From Vespula vulgaris (lineage: Eukaryota > Arthropoda > Insecta > Hymenoptera > Vespidae): a stretch of DNA of 64,000 bases. Shown here in pieces: positions 11,961-23,916 of the stretch. Position numbers and translations under genes: made by a program. The stretch spans positions 4,126,001 to 4,190,000 of the forward strand of contig NC_066600.1 in NCBI RefSeq assembly GCF_905475345.1, read 5' to 3'. Below the pieces are notes generated by a model. It did no database searches. It had not been told where the DNA came from and was given only the letters and a program-made list of their open reading frames with translations. Every line of letters starts with the position of its first letter. The first letter of the stretch is position 1.

Positions 11961-13339
11961 AAAAAATATACATTATAGAAATCGAAACCTACTCTCTTTA
12001 CTCGGCATAAGATTCAATCGATTACTTGACCGATCGTTTTACATATTTGTTAATGTTATATAGTTTCTTTTTATCTAAAGATTTTTCTTGGAATTATAAG
12101 GGAAAAGGAAAGAAAAAAATCACAAGAAACGTCAGATACAAACGTAAAATTTATACGTTTTTAAATTGAAAGTGGAAAAAAAAGAAAAAGAGGAAAGAAA
12201 AAAAAGTGTAACGAATTTGAAGCGGATGTGGAAATAATTTGAACATGATTTTTTTCTTTCTTTTTTTTAAGTATATGTATATAATAAATAAATATATATA
12301 TTTTTTTTTTCGAATAATATTTAAAAAACTTTAATCGTTTGATAGAGTTTTCAATTCTTAATTAAATTCTTAAATCTTTTCAATACGATCGATATTTTGA
12401 TCAGAAACTTGAACTCCTGCTTTACATGAATTCTATTTCGACGGTACATGCATAGAAATAATTATACTAGTTATTAAACTCCAGTCGAGATAATGGAAAT
12501 GAAACAAGTACGAAGCTGCTTTATGAAGTTATATGGTCAGTAACCGCTATTAGTCAAGAACATATGTAGGTATGTATTATACACTGGATATCAAACCTAA
12601 AATAGGCCATCTAATTATCTTTTCGCTTGTAACGATACGAGCAATATTTCCATGCATAATTCGAATAATTTCAAAAAGAGAACATAATACAAAAGAAATT
12701 ATCTTTTTTAACCAAATTTTCAGGATCACCCAATTTTTCGTATCGTTAATAACTACAAAAGATAATTAGCTCAGCTTGAGAACTCTGTATAATAATATAC
12801 GATGAAAATAAATTAAACCTTTCAATTCTCCCACTTAATTGTTCCTTTATAATGTGAAGCATCCACGTACTTAATAAATACAGTTATCTTTTCACTTATG
12901 CCATCTTCATGTTCTCTGGCACGAATTTGCTTTGATGCGTTCACGTTTCGCGAAAGAAATAAAACGAGAATCTCGCGATATTCGTAAAAATATCTATTCA
13001 AAAAGAATATATAACAATAGCCTTATAATTAATTATATTGATTTAATATATATACATATATAAATTTTTATTATATATTCATATTTTTATTTATTATTAT
13101 ATCACATACTATATAGTATAGTTATATATCAATATAGTTACACAATAAAATTACATTTAAATATAGTTACGAACAAGAGCTATCGCAATAACTTTTTCTA
13201 TTATAAATTATAATCATAAAACGAAATAGATGTATAATTAATAATAATCATCAACGTAATCATCAACGTAATTAATAGATAGCATCGTACGCTTACAAAA
13301 TATTCATCTATATTCGAGATAAGCAATGTCTTAATCCAA
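11961..13339. other. AT-rich non-coding stretch with one copy of a dispersed repeat
   Basis: Apart from the dispersed element at 12105-12270 (listed separately), no feature is seen. AATCATCAACGT is tandemly doubled at about 13245-13270. TA-rich microsatellite-like sequence lies at 13035-13140. Confidence 0.5.
12105..12270. repeat. Dispersed repeat, copy 1 of 2
   Basis: About 150 bases match 13839-14003 in the same orientation at a spacing of about 1733. Shared landmarks in order are AATCACAAGAA, the 19-base AAATTTATACGTTTTTAAA, TTGAAAG, a purine tract, TGTAACGA, TTTGAACATGATTTTTTTC and a poly-T end. The poly-T tail and short length would suit a small interspersed element, but no polymerase III boxes or target-site duplication were found. 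Confidence 0.75.
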
Positions 13340-13446
13340 ATGTCGCACCGATATAATAAAACGATAATCGGTCGGACTCAAACCAAAGTGGTAAAGCGAC
13401 TCCCTAGTCAGACTCGAACGATAACTCTCGCGATAACTCGAATGAT

Positions 13447-13447
<1 letters not shown>

Positions 13448-13504
<57 letters not shown>
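13448..13504. repeat. (CT)n(CA)n compound microsatellite
   Basis: A CT run (13448-13484) passes directly into a CA run (13484-13504). Confidence 0.95.
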
Positions 13505-13838
13505 TTTTCTCTTTTACGTTTCATTTTATAAACGATTCTACCTAAACGAAGAGACCGAGTATAGAGTGGAAGTTCGTTAACGACTCCCGCGAATTCCACA
13601 ACCGTTCAGTGTAATGACAGAAATATCACGTAGATACGCTCTTTCCTCTTACGTCTATCTGAACAATTTTACTTTTCCACAATAGCAATGGAAAAAGAAA
13701 GTGAGAGACAATGACAAACGAGACAAGATGATAGATTACGATCTCTTACCGTATATTAATGGATAATTCTCTGACGATTCGTTTCGTGAAAAAAAAAAAG
13801 AAAAAAAGAAAGAAAAAAAAATGAAGAGGAGAAGAAAA

Positions 13839-14003
13839 AAAGAAAGAAAAAAATCACAAGAAGCGCCAGATACAAAGATAAAATTTATACGTTTTTAAAT
13901 TGAAAGAGGAAAAAAAGAAGAAGAAGAAACAAAAAGAATGTAACGAGTTTGGAGCAAACGTGAAAATGATTTGAACATGATTTTTTTCTTTTTTTTTTTT
14001 TTT
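13839..14003. repeat. Dispersed repeat, copy 2 of 2
   Basis: It matches 12105-12270 with scattered substitutions and small indels in the central purine run. Landmarks are AATCACAAGAA (13852), AAATTTATACGTTTTTAAA (about 13880), TGTAACGA and TTTGAACATGATTTTTTTC. Both copies are flanked by purine-rich DNA on the left and poly-pyrimidine on the right. Confidence 0.75.
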
Positions 14004-14189
14004 CTTTCTTTATTATCATTAAAATTCGGTCACACATTTTCAGGACACATTATGTATTATAGATAATATTCGAAGCCTTTGAGCGAATGGACCGATTCGC
14101 CGAGTCGAGAATTAAGTCGACTTCATTCTCTGGACAATTCTCGTGGGAACTTTATTTTAATAATCGAACGAGAGCTATCGCATTGGATC

Positions 14190-14396
14190 GATTGAAGTGA
14201 ATCGAACGTTCTCCGAACGATCCCATGCTATTGGCTCTGGAAGTTCTTCGAATCACGAGTCTCAAGCAACGGCTTCATCGATCGCAACTCGAGTCGAATT
14301 CATTCGAGCAATCGAGAAGCCGACAAGGAATGTTGCCATGGGCTACGACGAAGAGAGCTACTGCTATTACTATTCACTCAAATATATATATATATA

Positions 14397-14428
<32 letters not shown>

Positions 14429-15175
14429 TTATCTTATATGCATACACACTCGAAAATCTTCGAGTTCGACGATTGTCGCACTCGAAAGACCGATTCTCTT
14501 CATTACGGAAGTTCAAGCGAGGGAACTTGTGAAGAGTCGACCTTTCATGGTTTCGATTTCTCGAATTTACTTACTGCAAATCGAAAACTCGAGTCCAAGG
14601 ATGGTAAGTTTGTAACACGAAGACAAAATGGAACCAAGAGAAAGGAAATCATCGATCGAATGTGAACACCGTTGAAAATTGCGATAAAACTTGCGACAGA
14701 CCGTCGACTAGTCGACACTATTTCGTCGTTTTCATTGTATCGCACTCATTGCAATCGGACGATGGCTTTCGTGCGGCTCGCTCGTGCATGTATCTATCCT
14801 GCACCACCCAGACACATACGTACGCGTTACGCAAACACGTTTACACATTAGGGGCACGCACGTACATACACTGACGCAGGGCAAACAAATGCTCGCGTAC
14901 GATCGTGCACCAACATAAAGTCGACGTTATGCGCAAACTACGCGCGAATACCTACGTAAACATTCGTACTCGTGGACCTCTTCTATACGTGAAAATGCCA
15001 GTAAATACCGAGTTCCGAATCGACCCTTTCCGTTTTACCATCCCGTCCTGCCATTTCCGGGCTACTTTTAAAACCCTTTCGGCGTAAACGGCTCGCCGCA
15101 GTGTTTACAAAAACGGTCCTATCCGCGTATAGGCCGGATAGGTCGTATTCGATGTAAGCGACGATGTCGTGGCTT
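14190..15175. promoter_or_regulatory. CpG-rich patch, function unknown
   Basis: The patch carries a (TA)n(CT)n tract at 14383-14430 and a perfect 14-base palindrome GTCGACTAGTCGAC at 14703-14716. It also has many GCG/CGC and ACGTA words, with CACGTACATACAC-like sequence at 14857-14870. Frames of 111-146 codons overlap each other in different phases, which argues against real coding. No initiator or donor stands out. Confidence 0.25.
14383..14430. repeat. (TA)n(CT)n compound microsatellite
   Basis: A short TA run merges into an impure CT run. Confidence 0.9.
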
Positions 15176-16094
15176 AATCGTGGAAAGAGCAACTATTTTC
15201 TTTTTCTTTCTTTTTTCTAATTTTTCTTTTTTTCCTTTTTGTTTACTCTCAATAACCATCCTTGTATTTAACACATTGTTTACGTACGCTCATATTTTGC
15301 ATTGTTGACATTTCGACTGTCTCGAATGGACGAAGTTTTTTACTTTTTTCTATTTTTTTTTTTTTTCTTTCTTTTTTCAAAGAAAAATCAATATTTTATC
15401 CGGACGGTGTTGTGATCTAATCGTGGAAAAAGCAACTATTTTTTTTTTCTTTCTCCTTTTTAATTTTTTGCTTCTCTTTCTACTCTCAATGCGATAACTA
15501 TCTTTGAATTTAATACATTACATATGTTCGTATTTTATATTAATTCAACATTTCGATTGTCTAATAACGAACGAAGTTTCTATTTTTTTTTTTTTTTTTT
15601 TTTCAAGAAAAATCGATATTTCATCCGGACAATGTCGTGGTTTAATCATGGAAAAAGCAACTATTTCTTTTTTCTTTTTATTTTCTTCTTTTTATTTTTA
15701 TCTTTTTTCCTTCTCCTTTTTTTTACTACCAATGCGATAACCATCCTTGAATTTAATACATTATGTATGTTCATATTTTGTATTAACTCTACATTTCGAA
15801 TATTTAATAACGGACAAAGTTTAATTTCTTTTTTTCAAGAAAAATCAATATTTCATCCAGGCAGTGTCGTGGTTTAATCATGGGAAAAGCAACAATTTTT
15901 TGTTTGTTTTTATTTTCTTCTTTTTTTTATTTTTTCTCCTATTTCCTTATTTTTTTACTCTTAATACGATAACCATTTTTGAATTGAACACATTACGTAC
16001 GCTTATATTTTGTATTAACTGGACATTTCGGTTGTCTGATAACGTACGAAGTTTTGTTTTTTTTTTTTTTTCAAGAAAAATCAATATTTTATAA
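15176..16094. repeat. Four-copy tandem repeat, unit about 225-245 bases
   Basis: Copies begin at TGGAAARAGCAACTATT-like phrases at 15181, 15424, 15649 and 15881 (spacings 243, 225 and 232). Each unit has the same order: GCAACTATT, a long poly-pyrimidine run, TTACTCTCAAT-like, CGATAACCAT, TTGAATTTAATACATTA, a CATATTTTGTATTAA-like run, ACATTTCG, GTCTAATAACG, a CGAAGTTT phrase, poly-T, TCAAGAAAAATCAATATTT, ATCCGGAC and GTGGTTTAATC. Copies differ by point changes and by pyrimidine-run length. The repeated peptide seen in one frame comes from the repeat and is broken in each copy. Confidence 0.9.
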
Positions 16095-17339
16095 CATTTA
16101 ACTGTTTATCTAAATCATCCAAACATAGAAATAATATAAGAAAATGTCTTGTTCGCGTTGTGTTAACTGTTCTGTATGAAAGAAAACTGGCTCGTAAAAA
16201 ACTTTTATTACGTAGATTTAGACTTGAATAACTGAGTACATATCACTTCACCTTCGCCGCTTTTACTGTTTCAGTACACTTTCTGTAGAAAAGTACGAAC
16301 GGGAAAGGAAAAGTTTTATGTAGAGCTAAAGACGATGAAGACATTCATTTGTTGTTTCAGAGAATATCTAAGTATATATCAAAAGACGAAATAATAAAAT
16401 TCAAACTATCAGAGATTAATATTTCGAAATAGAATGTAAAATGCGAAGGATTTTAAAGTACAATGTATAATAAACGAATAATAACGTTTAAAGAGTTTTA
16501 ATAATACATATTATTTATCATCGAAGTATATACGCCAAACGTACATTATTTATATCGACAATTTTTTTTTTTTTATTTTAGAAATAATCTAACAAAAAGA
16601 TTACATATTAAAGTAATCTATAAACATAAAATACTGATATGCCTCTTCTTTTATTTTATTATTATATCTAAATAATAATGCTTCTGTAAATTATTACAAT
16701 ATCACACAGTGATTTGTATCTATATAAGTACTTGTAAATAAAGTAAATCTTTTTGTTCGTCAAAAAAACATCCGAAAACAATGATTTTTATAATATAAAT
16801 TATACATATATTTTTATACATATAACTTATAAATAATATATAATAATATATCATATATAAAAATATAATATGTAGGTATATATTATATATATATATATAT
16901 ATTTTATATATAAATAATATATAATTTTATATAAATATCATAGAATGTGTATCCAATTTAAGAAAATATTATTATTATTATATTAAAATAAACATTGTAA
17001 AAATAATTGTTTGTATACAAAATATATCATAGGATTTCATCACAAGAGGATACCATACAATTTTATTTATATAATTCTATAATATAATATTTCGTAATTT
17101 CGTAATTTGTTACGACAAAATTCTTCATTATGTATATCACATGATAAATAATTCTTTTAGAATCATGTTTAATTAATCAAAGAAAACGTAGTATGTCACG
17201 CAGTGCATTTAGCAGACCTGCATAAGAAAGTAACTATTTACTCGTGAGATTGAAAAATTCCATTCATTAATGTGATACGCACGTACTTTACGTAACATTC
17301 AGAGGATTACATTTGAAAAGAGCTAACTAGAATTCTAGA
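16095..17339. other. AT-rich non-coding stretch
   Basis: TA-rich simple sequence occupies 16790-16935. No gene or duplicated block is recognised. Confidence 0.5.
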
Positions 17340-17640
17340 GAAATACGTGATTCCAGTTTGCTAACGTTGCCAACCAATGGCTCGTTCTTGTGTTTTCAAC
17401 GATGACCCCTGGAGGCGTAACAGCGATTCGCGAATAACGTATAATTAACATCCGGCCGCGTCGTTAAGCCCACCTGCTCGTGTTTTCGGCAGCGACGCGT
17501 TAATGCGGAACGACCGCTTAATGCCCCCGCGATACCAACTACCTGCGTATACGTACCTGCTCGCGTAGACTCGGCCTTTGGTATTACACTTAATCAAACG
17601 AGTTTACATCCTCGCTTACGTAGCTTTACATACCGTAATA
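17340..17640. promoter_or_regulatory. Compact CpG-rich block in AT-rich surroundings
   Basis: About 300 bases rich in CG stand out against AT-rich flanks and contain no open frame of note. A stem of eight pairs with one bulged T and a 5-base loop can form at 17500-17521 (TTAA-GCGG arms). ACCTGCTCG occurs twice (about 17472 and 17547), the first inside a CACCTG E-box. Sharp edges and no coding suggest a regulatory element; this is inference. Confidence 0.3.
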
Positions 17641-18929
17641 GTCGAAGAAGCAAATTGCGATTGAAAGAGAGAAAGAGAGATATAAAGAGAGAGAAAGAGA
17701 GAGAGAATTTTTTATTCGTTTTTTCTTTTATAGCTTTTATCAACCCTGTGAATATACAAATATCTTCAACAAAAGAGAAAAATATTCAGGAATCTCTCTG
17801 GAACGTCGTCCTCTCTTTATAATGACGAATAAAACGCATTCGTATATCCTCCTATCTCCTTTCTGATAAGAACACCCTAATTAGATTCGTAAAAGCTGAA
17901 CGTTAAAACGCGTTATGATCTCGAAGAGGTATTTGAAATGCGCGTGGGAAAAGCGTTTCAAGTGCCAGAGGTTAAATTGCTATGATGTAGTTACGCACAA
18001 AGTTTGAAATTTTACGAAAGGGGAATACGTTACAAAAGGTATACATAATAAGAGAAAAATAATAGAAGAATAGTATTTATTTTCAGGAACTATCTCACCT
18101 TGTAGCTACAGCAAATACTTTGAATATATAAGAAAAATAGTAAATACTGTAAATAATGAACATTGAAACTAAAACATAAACAATTTGTTCTGCTCTCAAG
18201 TAGAGTCACTTTAATCTTTTGCCATTGTATTTCTGTTCTCGGTCACCATGTTTATAATTAAATATAACGAAGCTGCAATTTTAATTAAAAGAACATTATT
18301 ATTTTTGAATAGATATATGAACGATTGAAACAAGAAAAAAGCTCGTAATATTTGCAAAAACTAAATAAATTTTCTTAATTAATTTACTCATCGATTGAAA
18401 ATATAATTATTCTAATTGATATATTATTTACATATATCAACATACATCTACGACCACATAAGAATAAATATTGGTAATATTTCGATTAATATTATTTTTT
18501 TCTAAGAAGCAATTTAAAAACTGATTAGGAAAGCGTAATTGATAAATAAATAGTGTTACAACCAAAAATATTCTAAAATACTTTTTATTCGTTATATTAC
18601 ATACATTCATTATATTATATATCTTCTTTTATTTGATTCAAGAGAAAATAAAACAGTAAGTCGTTCATTTCCACATAAATAATATCAAATCATAAACTTA
18701 TTAAAGAATTTTATGCTAGCTTTCTATTACAACAAGGTAACAGTATCTATCTATTCGATTCAATATTAATATCTTTATACTAATTCGTCATTAATTACAA
18801 CATCTTCTCAATTTTCTTAACATAAACGTACTTTTATACGTATTTCCTTTCTATTAACATTCAGTTATAATTACAATACACATTAGCAAGTTCCATATCT
18901 CTATTCGATGTAAATGTAACTATTATACA
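17641..18929. other. Non-coding stretch, AT-rich after 18.0 kb
   Basis: An impure GA tract lies at 17664-17706. From 18040 to 18900 the sequence is plain AT-rich DNA with no feature recognised. Confidence 0.5.
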
Positions 18930-19214
18930 TAAAAGAATCACGTGAGAGGCGTGGCTAAGGGAAGCAATGTCGTATATAGTCGCTTATCGACATACTAAAA
19001 AGCACGATCTCCTAGGTCAGATCGTAAATTTTACCTGTAAACTTTCGAAATTGAAAACTTATCGATTTTTCACGCTCGAAGAGCAATTATCTCAATGAAA
19101 TCGAGTAGTCTATCTACTGGATAAGGAATGGAATACGCGTTGGAATCATGCGTTGTTATCAGAAGCAGCTAGCTACTTCGTATAAAATAGTTGAACGATT
19201 AGTCGTCTTCGTCT

Positions 19215-19261
<47 letters not shown>

Positions 19262-19640
19262 TAGAATCGTCGGCTGACAAATGGGTTCGCGAGTCGTATG
19301 GAATGACAAATCGAAGTTCCAGATTCCAACACGTGAGAGGCGAAATTACTGTGCGATCCGTGCCGCCAGCTGGACTGCTCTCTTTCTCTCTCTCTCTTTC
19401 TCTTTCTTTCTTTCTCTGTTTCTTTCTCTTACACCTACACACTTTAACACTCTCTTTCTATTTCGGCTCTCTTTTCTAGAACCCTACGGCGTAATACTTC
19501 CCTGTCTTTCGTCGAGAGAGGTTTATTCGAACGTAGAGAACCTGTTGGCACGAAAGCTTCTTCTTCCCTCTTTTTCGCTTTCGTTCGTTACCTTCTCGTT
19601 AGAACGCGTAAACGTATAATCAAGGCTTTTCCCATTGCTC
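18930..19640. other. CpG-rich patch with a (TCG)n array
   Basis: It contains the trinucleotide array at 19202-19261 and a CT-rich run at 19379-19430. CACGTGAGAGGCG occurs twice (about 18939 and 19329), each with a CACGTG E-box. Frames here translate the arrays into poly-Arg or Ser-Phe-Leu and are not called. Confidence 0.4.
19202..19261. repeat. (TCG)n trinucleotide array
   Basis: About 17 TCG/GTC units, pure after two TTC interruptions at the left end. Depending on frame and strand it would code poly-Ser, poly-Arg, poly-Val, poly-Asp, poly-Thr or poly-Arg. No flanking coding sequence is evident, so a homopolymer tract in a protein is not supported. Confidence 0.95.
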
Positions 19641-20139
19641 GACGATCGTGAATCAAAGTACTTCATCGATAACGGAATACAATTTTTTCTCCTTAAGAAA
19701 GAATAGATATTTGACCTTGTCTCGTTCCTAGAGAGATCAAATGAAAGAAAGATAATGAAAAAGAGAGAGAGAGAGAGAGAAGGGAGAGAAAGAGAGGGAA
19801 AAAGAAAGATTATTTTTCGTGGAGAATGATTGATTAATTAATACGATTCATCTCTCAACGGTATTATTATATAATTTCTCTTATGATACGATCGTAGTTC
19901 GCATCCACGGCTGCACCCAATTTCCATCGATCCGCGGTGGAGACACGCGCGTCGCGTGATGCCTCTTCATTAGGAGGAGAAGACATATATATATATAAAA
20001 CATGTATATATATATATATATATATACAAAATTAATTATATATATATTATAAAATACAATATTGTATATATAATTGTGTGTATATATATATAAAATTTAA
20101 TAGGCTAATATGTGAATATACATGTACATATATATATAT

Positions 20140-20141
<2 letters not shown>

Positions 20142-20171
<30 letters not shown>
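20142..20171. repeat. (GATA)n microsatellite
   Basis: About seven pure TAGA units follow a TA run. Confidence 0.95.
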
Positions 20172-20329
20172 TGAGAAAAAGTGAAACTACTCGATATCTA
20201 CGAGAAACATGGAAACATGTAATATCATAGGCATGAATTAAAAATCATATACAGAACTATGAAAGAAGATTATCAGCATCATTTTGAATCATGTTCTTCC
20301 AGTTTCATTCACATACAATCAGAGAAATA

Positions 20330-20346
20330 GAGACAGATAAACAGAA

Positions 20347-20377
<31 letters not shown>

Positions 20378-20557
20378 AAGGGAGAAAGAAAAAGACAGAT
20401 AGACAGACAGATAAAAAGACAGAGAAAGACAGAGAGAAAGAGATAGAGAAAGAGACCAACAGACAGACAGACAGACAGACAGACAGAGAAAGACAGAGAA
20501 AAAGGGAGAGAGAAAGGAAGAGAGAAAGAGACCGACAGACAGACAGACAGAGAGAGA
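20330..20557. repeat. (GA)n/(GACA)n compound array
   Basis: A 228-base purine-dominated array alternates GA runs with two pure GACA blocks (about 20458-20486 and 20530-20550) and shorter GACAGATA steps. Only simple-sequence peptides are encoded. Confidence 0.95.
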
Positions 20558-20820
20558 TTCGAAATGTGTCCCCCATGGCTTCCACATGGATAGACTCTCG
20601 GAACTCGGCAAGTAAGGTTGGTGGACGAGAGTAACTTATCGCCTAATAAATTCCAGCCATTAGACTGCGGGAAGTAATGGATGTACCATTTGCACCCTCC
20701 AGTACGCTTCGAGAAAGGCAACTTCATACTGTAGATGGTGCAGAATTAGGGGGTAGAAGAGGAGGAGGACTTTGACTGTGTTCCGCGCGAGAGATACCTT
20801 CTAGAGACGAATTCCAGATA

Positions 20821-20850
20821 TCGATTTAAAGTTCAGTCTCGACGTTTAGA

Positions 20851-20881
<31 letters not shown>

Positions 20882-21315
20882 TCCGATTAGGAAAGTTTTG
20901 TTCGATCGGCCCAATTTTCATTCTCCGAATTGAAAGATAAATTGGGGTGTAAGAAAAATCTTATCCCTTTACAAATGTATCCTATTTCTCAAGAAGAATC
21001 TGTAAAGTTTACGCATTTAGAAGATAATCACCTTGTATTAAATTATTGGATTTTAAATTACGTTGTATTCCATCTTGACAATAACAACCTACGAACGGAG
21101 AAATCCAGAAACCGTAAGAGCGATATAATTTAACACCCGGTAGTAAAGCCTTAGTAACTCGTACTAATAAAACTCTCCGACTCTATAAGGATCGAAGTTT
21201 TAAGAGCTCTCCATGCTGTTTCCCTTCGATCCAAGCTAACCCCTTGTCACCACTGAGAATTCCTCAAAAAGTTGTTCGACGAATGCATTTTTTTTTCGAG
21301 AACAAGAGGGTAAAA

Positions 21316-21357
<42 letters not shown>

Positions 21358-21592
21358 TTCGAGAGGAAAACTTTCCAGCTAATGACAGGATGCAACTTTA
21401 ACAGGGTGATCAACAGAACGGTGGGAAACGAAACACGAAGGAGTATCCTTGACGATCGTAAGCTCGACTTACGATTTCGTTGAACGATCCTAACGATGTG
21501 GTACGAAGAAAAGTTAGTGAAAATCGTAACTTCTTCGATAAATCGAAACTTTTCGTCGATCCTTTTCTACGATGTAATCATTCATTAATTTC

Positions 21593-21644
<52 letters not shown>

Positions 21645-22240
21645 TAACGGTGTTACGTAAAGCTTGCAAATTGGGAAACAAAGTTAGACGACACAACCTC
21701 GACATTTCACGATATTTCAACGTTATACACACCGCGTATACGTTAAAGTTAAAAATGAAACGCTTCGTGACCACGAGAACGATCCTCAGTGGTCCAAACG
21801 GTCGTCTCTCTCTCTCCCTCTCTCTTTTTCTCTCTTTTTCTCTCTTCTTCGTACACATTTAACGAGAGAAATATCTACGCCGACAATGACCAAAGTAACG
21901 AAACGTTGGAGAAATGGCTCGTTGGAACAATGGAAGGTACCAAAAGAGTAGGAAGTTTAAAACGATAAGCGTTCCACGTAATACGGAGTAATACAATTTT
22001 ACGTCCGCTTCAACGAACTACGGCTTCGTGGTATCGTTCGTTTCATTTATTTATTTATATACTCATTTACGTGAATAAAACCATTGTAAAAGACACGAAA
22101 ATGCGAAGAAAGAAATCGTGCAATATATACCGCAAAAAGAATATTGTTAAGGAAAATTTATAAAGCGTAAAATAAAAAAACAAAACGAAAGGAAAAGAAA
22201 AGAAAAGAGAGAAGAAAGAAGAACAAATAACAGTTTAGAT
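20821..22240. other. Non-coding stretch with three GA tracts
   Basis: GA tracts lie at 20850-20880, 21316-21356 and 21595-21642, and a CT-rich tract at 21805-21850. Bases between are of average composition with scattered CpG. No frame has a recognisable domain. Confidence 0.5.
21595..21642. repeat. (GA)n microsatellite
   Basis: A near-pure GA run of about 23 units. Confidence 0.95.
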
Positions 22241-23441
22241 AATAATCAAAAAAAACGTGCATACACGAGAAACATAGAGAGTAAGTGAAAATGGAAACCA
22301 CAATTGTTCGGATCCTTTGTTCGACGAGTTAAGCGTCTAAAAGATGGCAAAATAGTAAACGATATCTCGCAAGCCGCATCATGTACCCTCTGGAAAAAGC
22401 TCCCGTTAGGCTTACTTTCGTTGTATCTCCTCATCGTACGTGCCAATAGCCCGGTATATACGCATATATATGTACATATATATATACACACGCATATGTA
22501 TATATGTATCTATGTACATAGGAAATGTTAGGGGCGTTGGATTTTACGAGGGAGCTTTTATGATTATATTTATTGCAGCGAGCTTTCACGAATGCCGCCA
22601 CCGCGAAACGTTTTCCCTTGAAAGCGATTGCGATGTAAGTAGTCGATAAAGCAATTCTCGATGAGCGAAGAAAATCCTACTATAGTACCTACGATAGTGG
22701 CGAACTACGTTACTCGGACGATTCTCAAAAGTTGAAAGAAAATATAGAGAAAGTATAGAAAAATAGGGAGAGAGAAAGAGAGAAAGAGAGAAAGAGAGAA
22801 AAGAGAAGAGAAAGAGAAAAAAGAAAAGAAAAAAAGGAACAAATGGTTCATCGAACGACGATAGTTAGATAGAGAAAGAGAGAGAGAGAGAGAGAGAGGA
22901 AAAAAGAAAAAAGAAAACAAAGAGAAAAAAGGAAAGAAAGAAAAGGAGAGAAGGGGAAACGATTTTATAGCGGCAAAGTTGCCGAGCTTATTTTCAATTT
23001 GTCCGATGTGTAGAGAAACGTGAATGCGACAAGGACGAGAACCACAAATCCTGTCTAGGTCCATCGATCCAGGGGACTGTAGGTATCCGGACGGTCATTT
23101 GTGCTTCTGCAACGTTGGAACGTTGCTTTACACGACCCCTGGGAGCTTTTCGAAGCGGTACTACCCATTCGAACGAAGGCACAGCAGTGGCACCCCCGAG
23201 CTCTTTCACCATCGTATACACACCAAGGTCGTTCCTTTGCATGCGTCACAAGCATCGTACTACGTGATCGGCGTGATAGTACGTGCGATCTTCTTTGAAA
23301 TTGTCTCGAAACGAGAGAGCTACTATGGACTGATTCGATTGACTCGAAAGATAGAAAGAATTCGGTACGGTGGATCGATGGATCGAAATTGAACATATAA
23401 CAGGATCGAAACGTTTGAAAAGTGATTAAGAAATAATATAA

Positions 23442-23475
<34 letters not shown>

Positions 23476-23835
23476 CACAAACGACGAAAAATGAAATCGC
23501 ATGCATCGGGGGTATAAACCGCGATAAATTTCCGCCTCGTCTATTTTCGTTTATTAGAGCCGTCTGAGCAACGGAAGCAGTGCAAAACACTCGGTCGAAG
23601 TAGTTGGCCCGATACCGTGGGTAATTTTATAATTTCTACTCTCCTCGGCGTGTGAGCCGGGCGCGTGTTCGTTCGTCGAAAATCATGGGAAACCACGAGG
23701 GATCGAGCGTGCGTCCTAGTTTCTATTCCCTCGGTCCGGTAAGCTCTACGGAGCTTCACCGCAGTGTTCTCTCCTGAAAGCGGAGACACCGCGAAGACTC
23801 GTTCTCCCTCTCTTCCCTCACTTTCTCACTTGCTA

Positions 23836-23916
<81 letters not shown>

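Larger units (their letters stand above)
13340..14189. other. Non-coding stretch with microsatellite and repeat copy 2
   Basis: It contains the CT/CA compound tract, an A-rich purine run at 13790-13850 and the second copy of the dispersed repeat. A short tRNA-like stretch near 13360-13430 was considered and rejected. Confidence 0.5.
19641..20820. other. Microsatellite-rich non-coding stretch
   Basis: It contains a GA tract (19761-19800), TA-rich arrays (19985-20100), a GATA array (20142-20171) and the GA/GACA compound array (20330-20557). A small GC-rich patch at 19900-19975 includes CGCGCGTCGCG. No coding is supported. Confidence 0.5.

Noticed and set aside
13360..13430. tRNA-like stretch on the minus strand (GGTTTGAGTCC resembles a B box)
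   Set aside because: No acceptable A box, acceptor stem or 5-pair anticodon stem can be formed.
15504..16094. Frames sharing a repeated peptide
   Set aside because: They are translations of a tandem DNA repeat, shifted in phase and stopped differently in each copy.
23024..23480. Overlapping 122- and 141-codon frames on opposite strands
   Set aside because: Both strands are open at once in GC-rich DNA, no domain is recognised, and the minus frame begins in CT-repeat translation.
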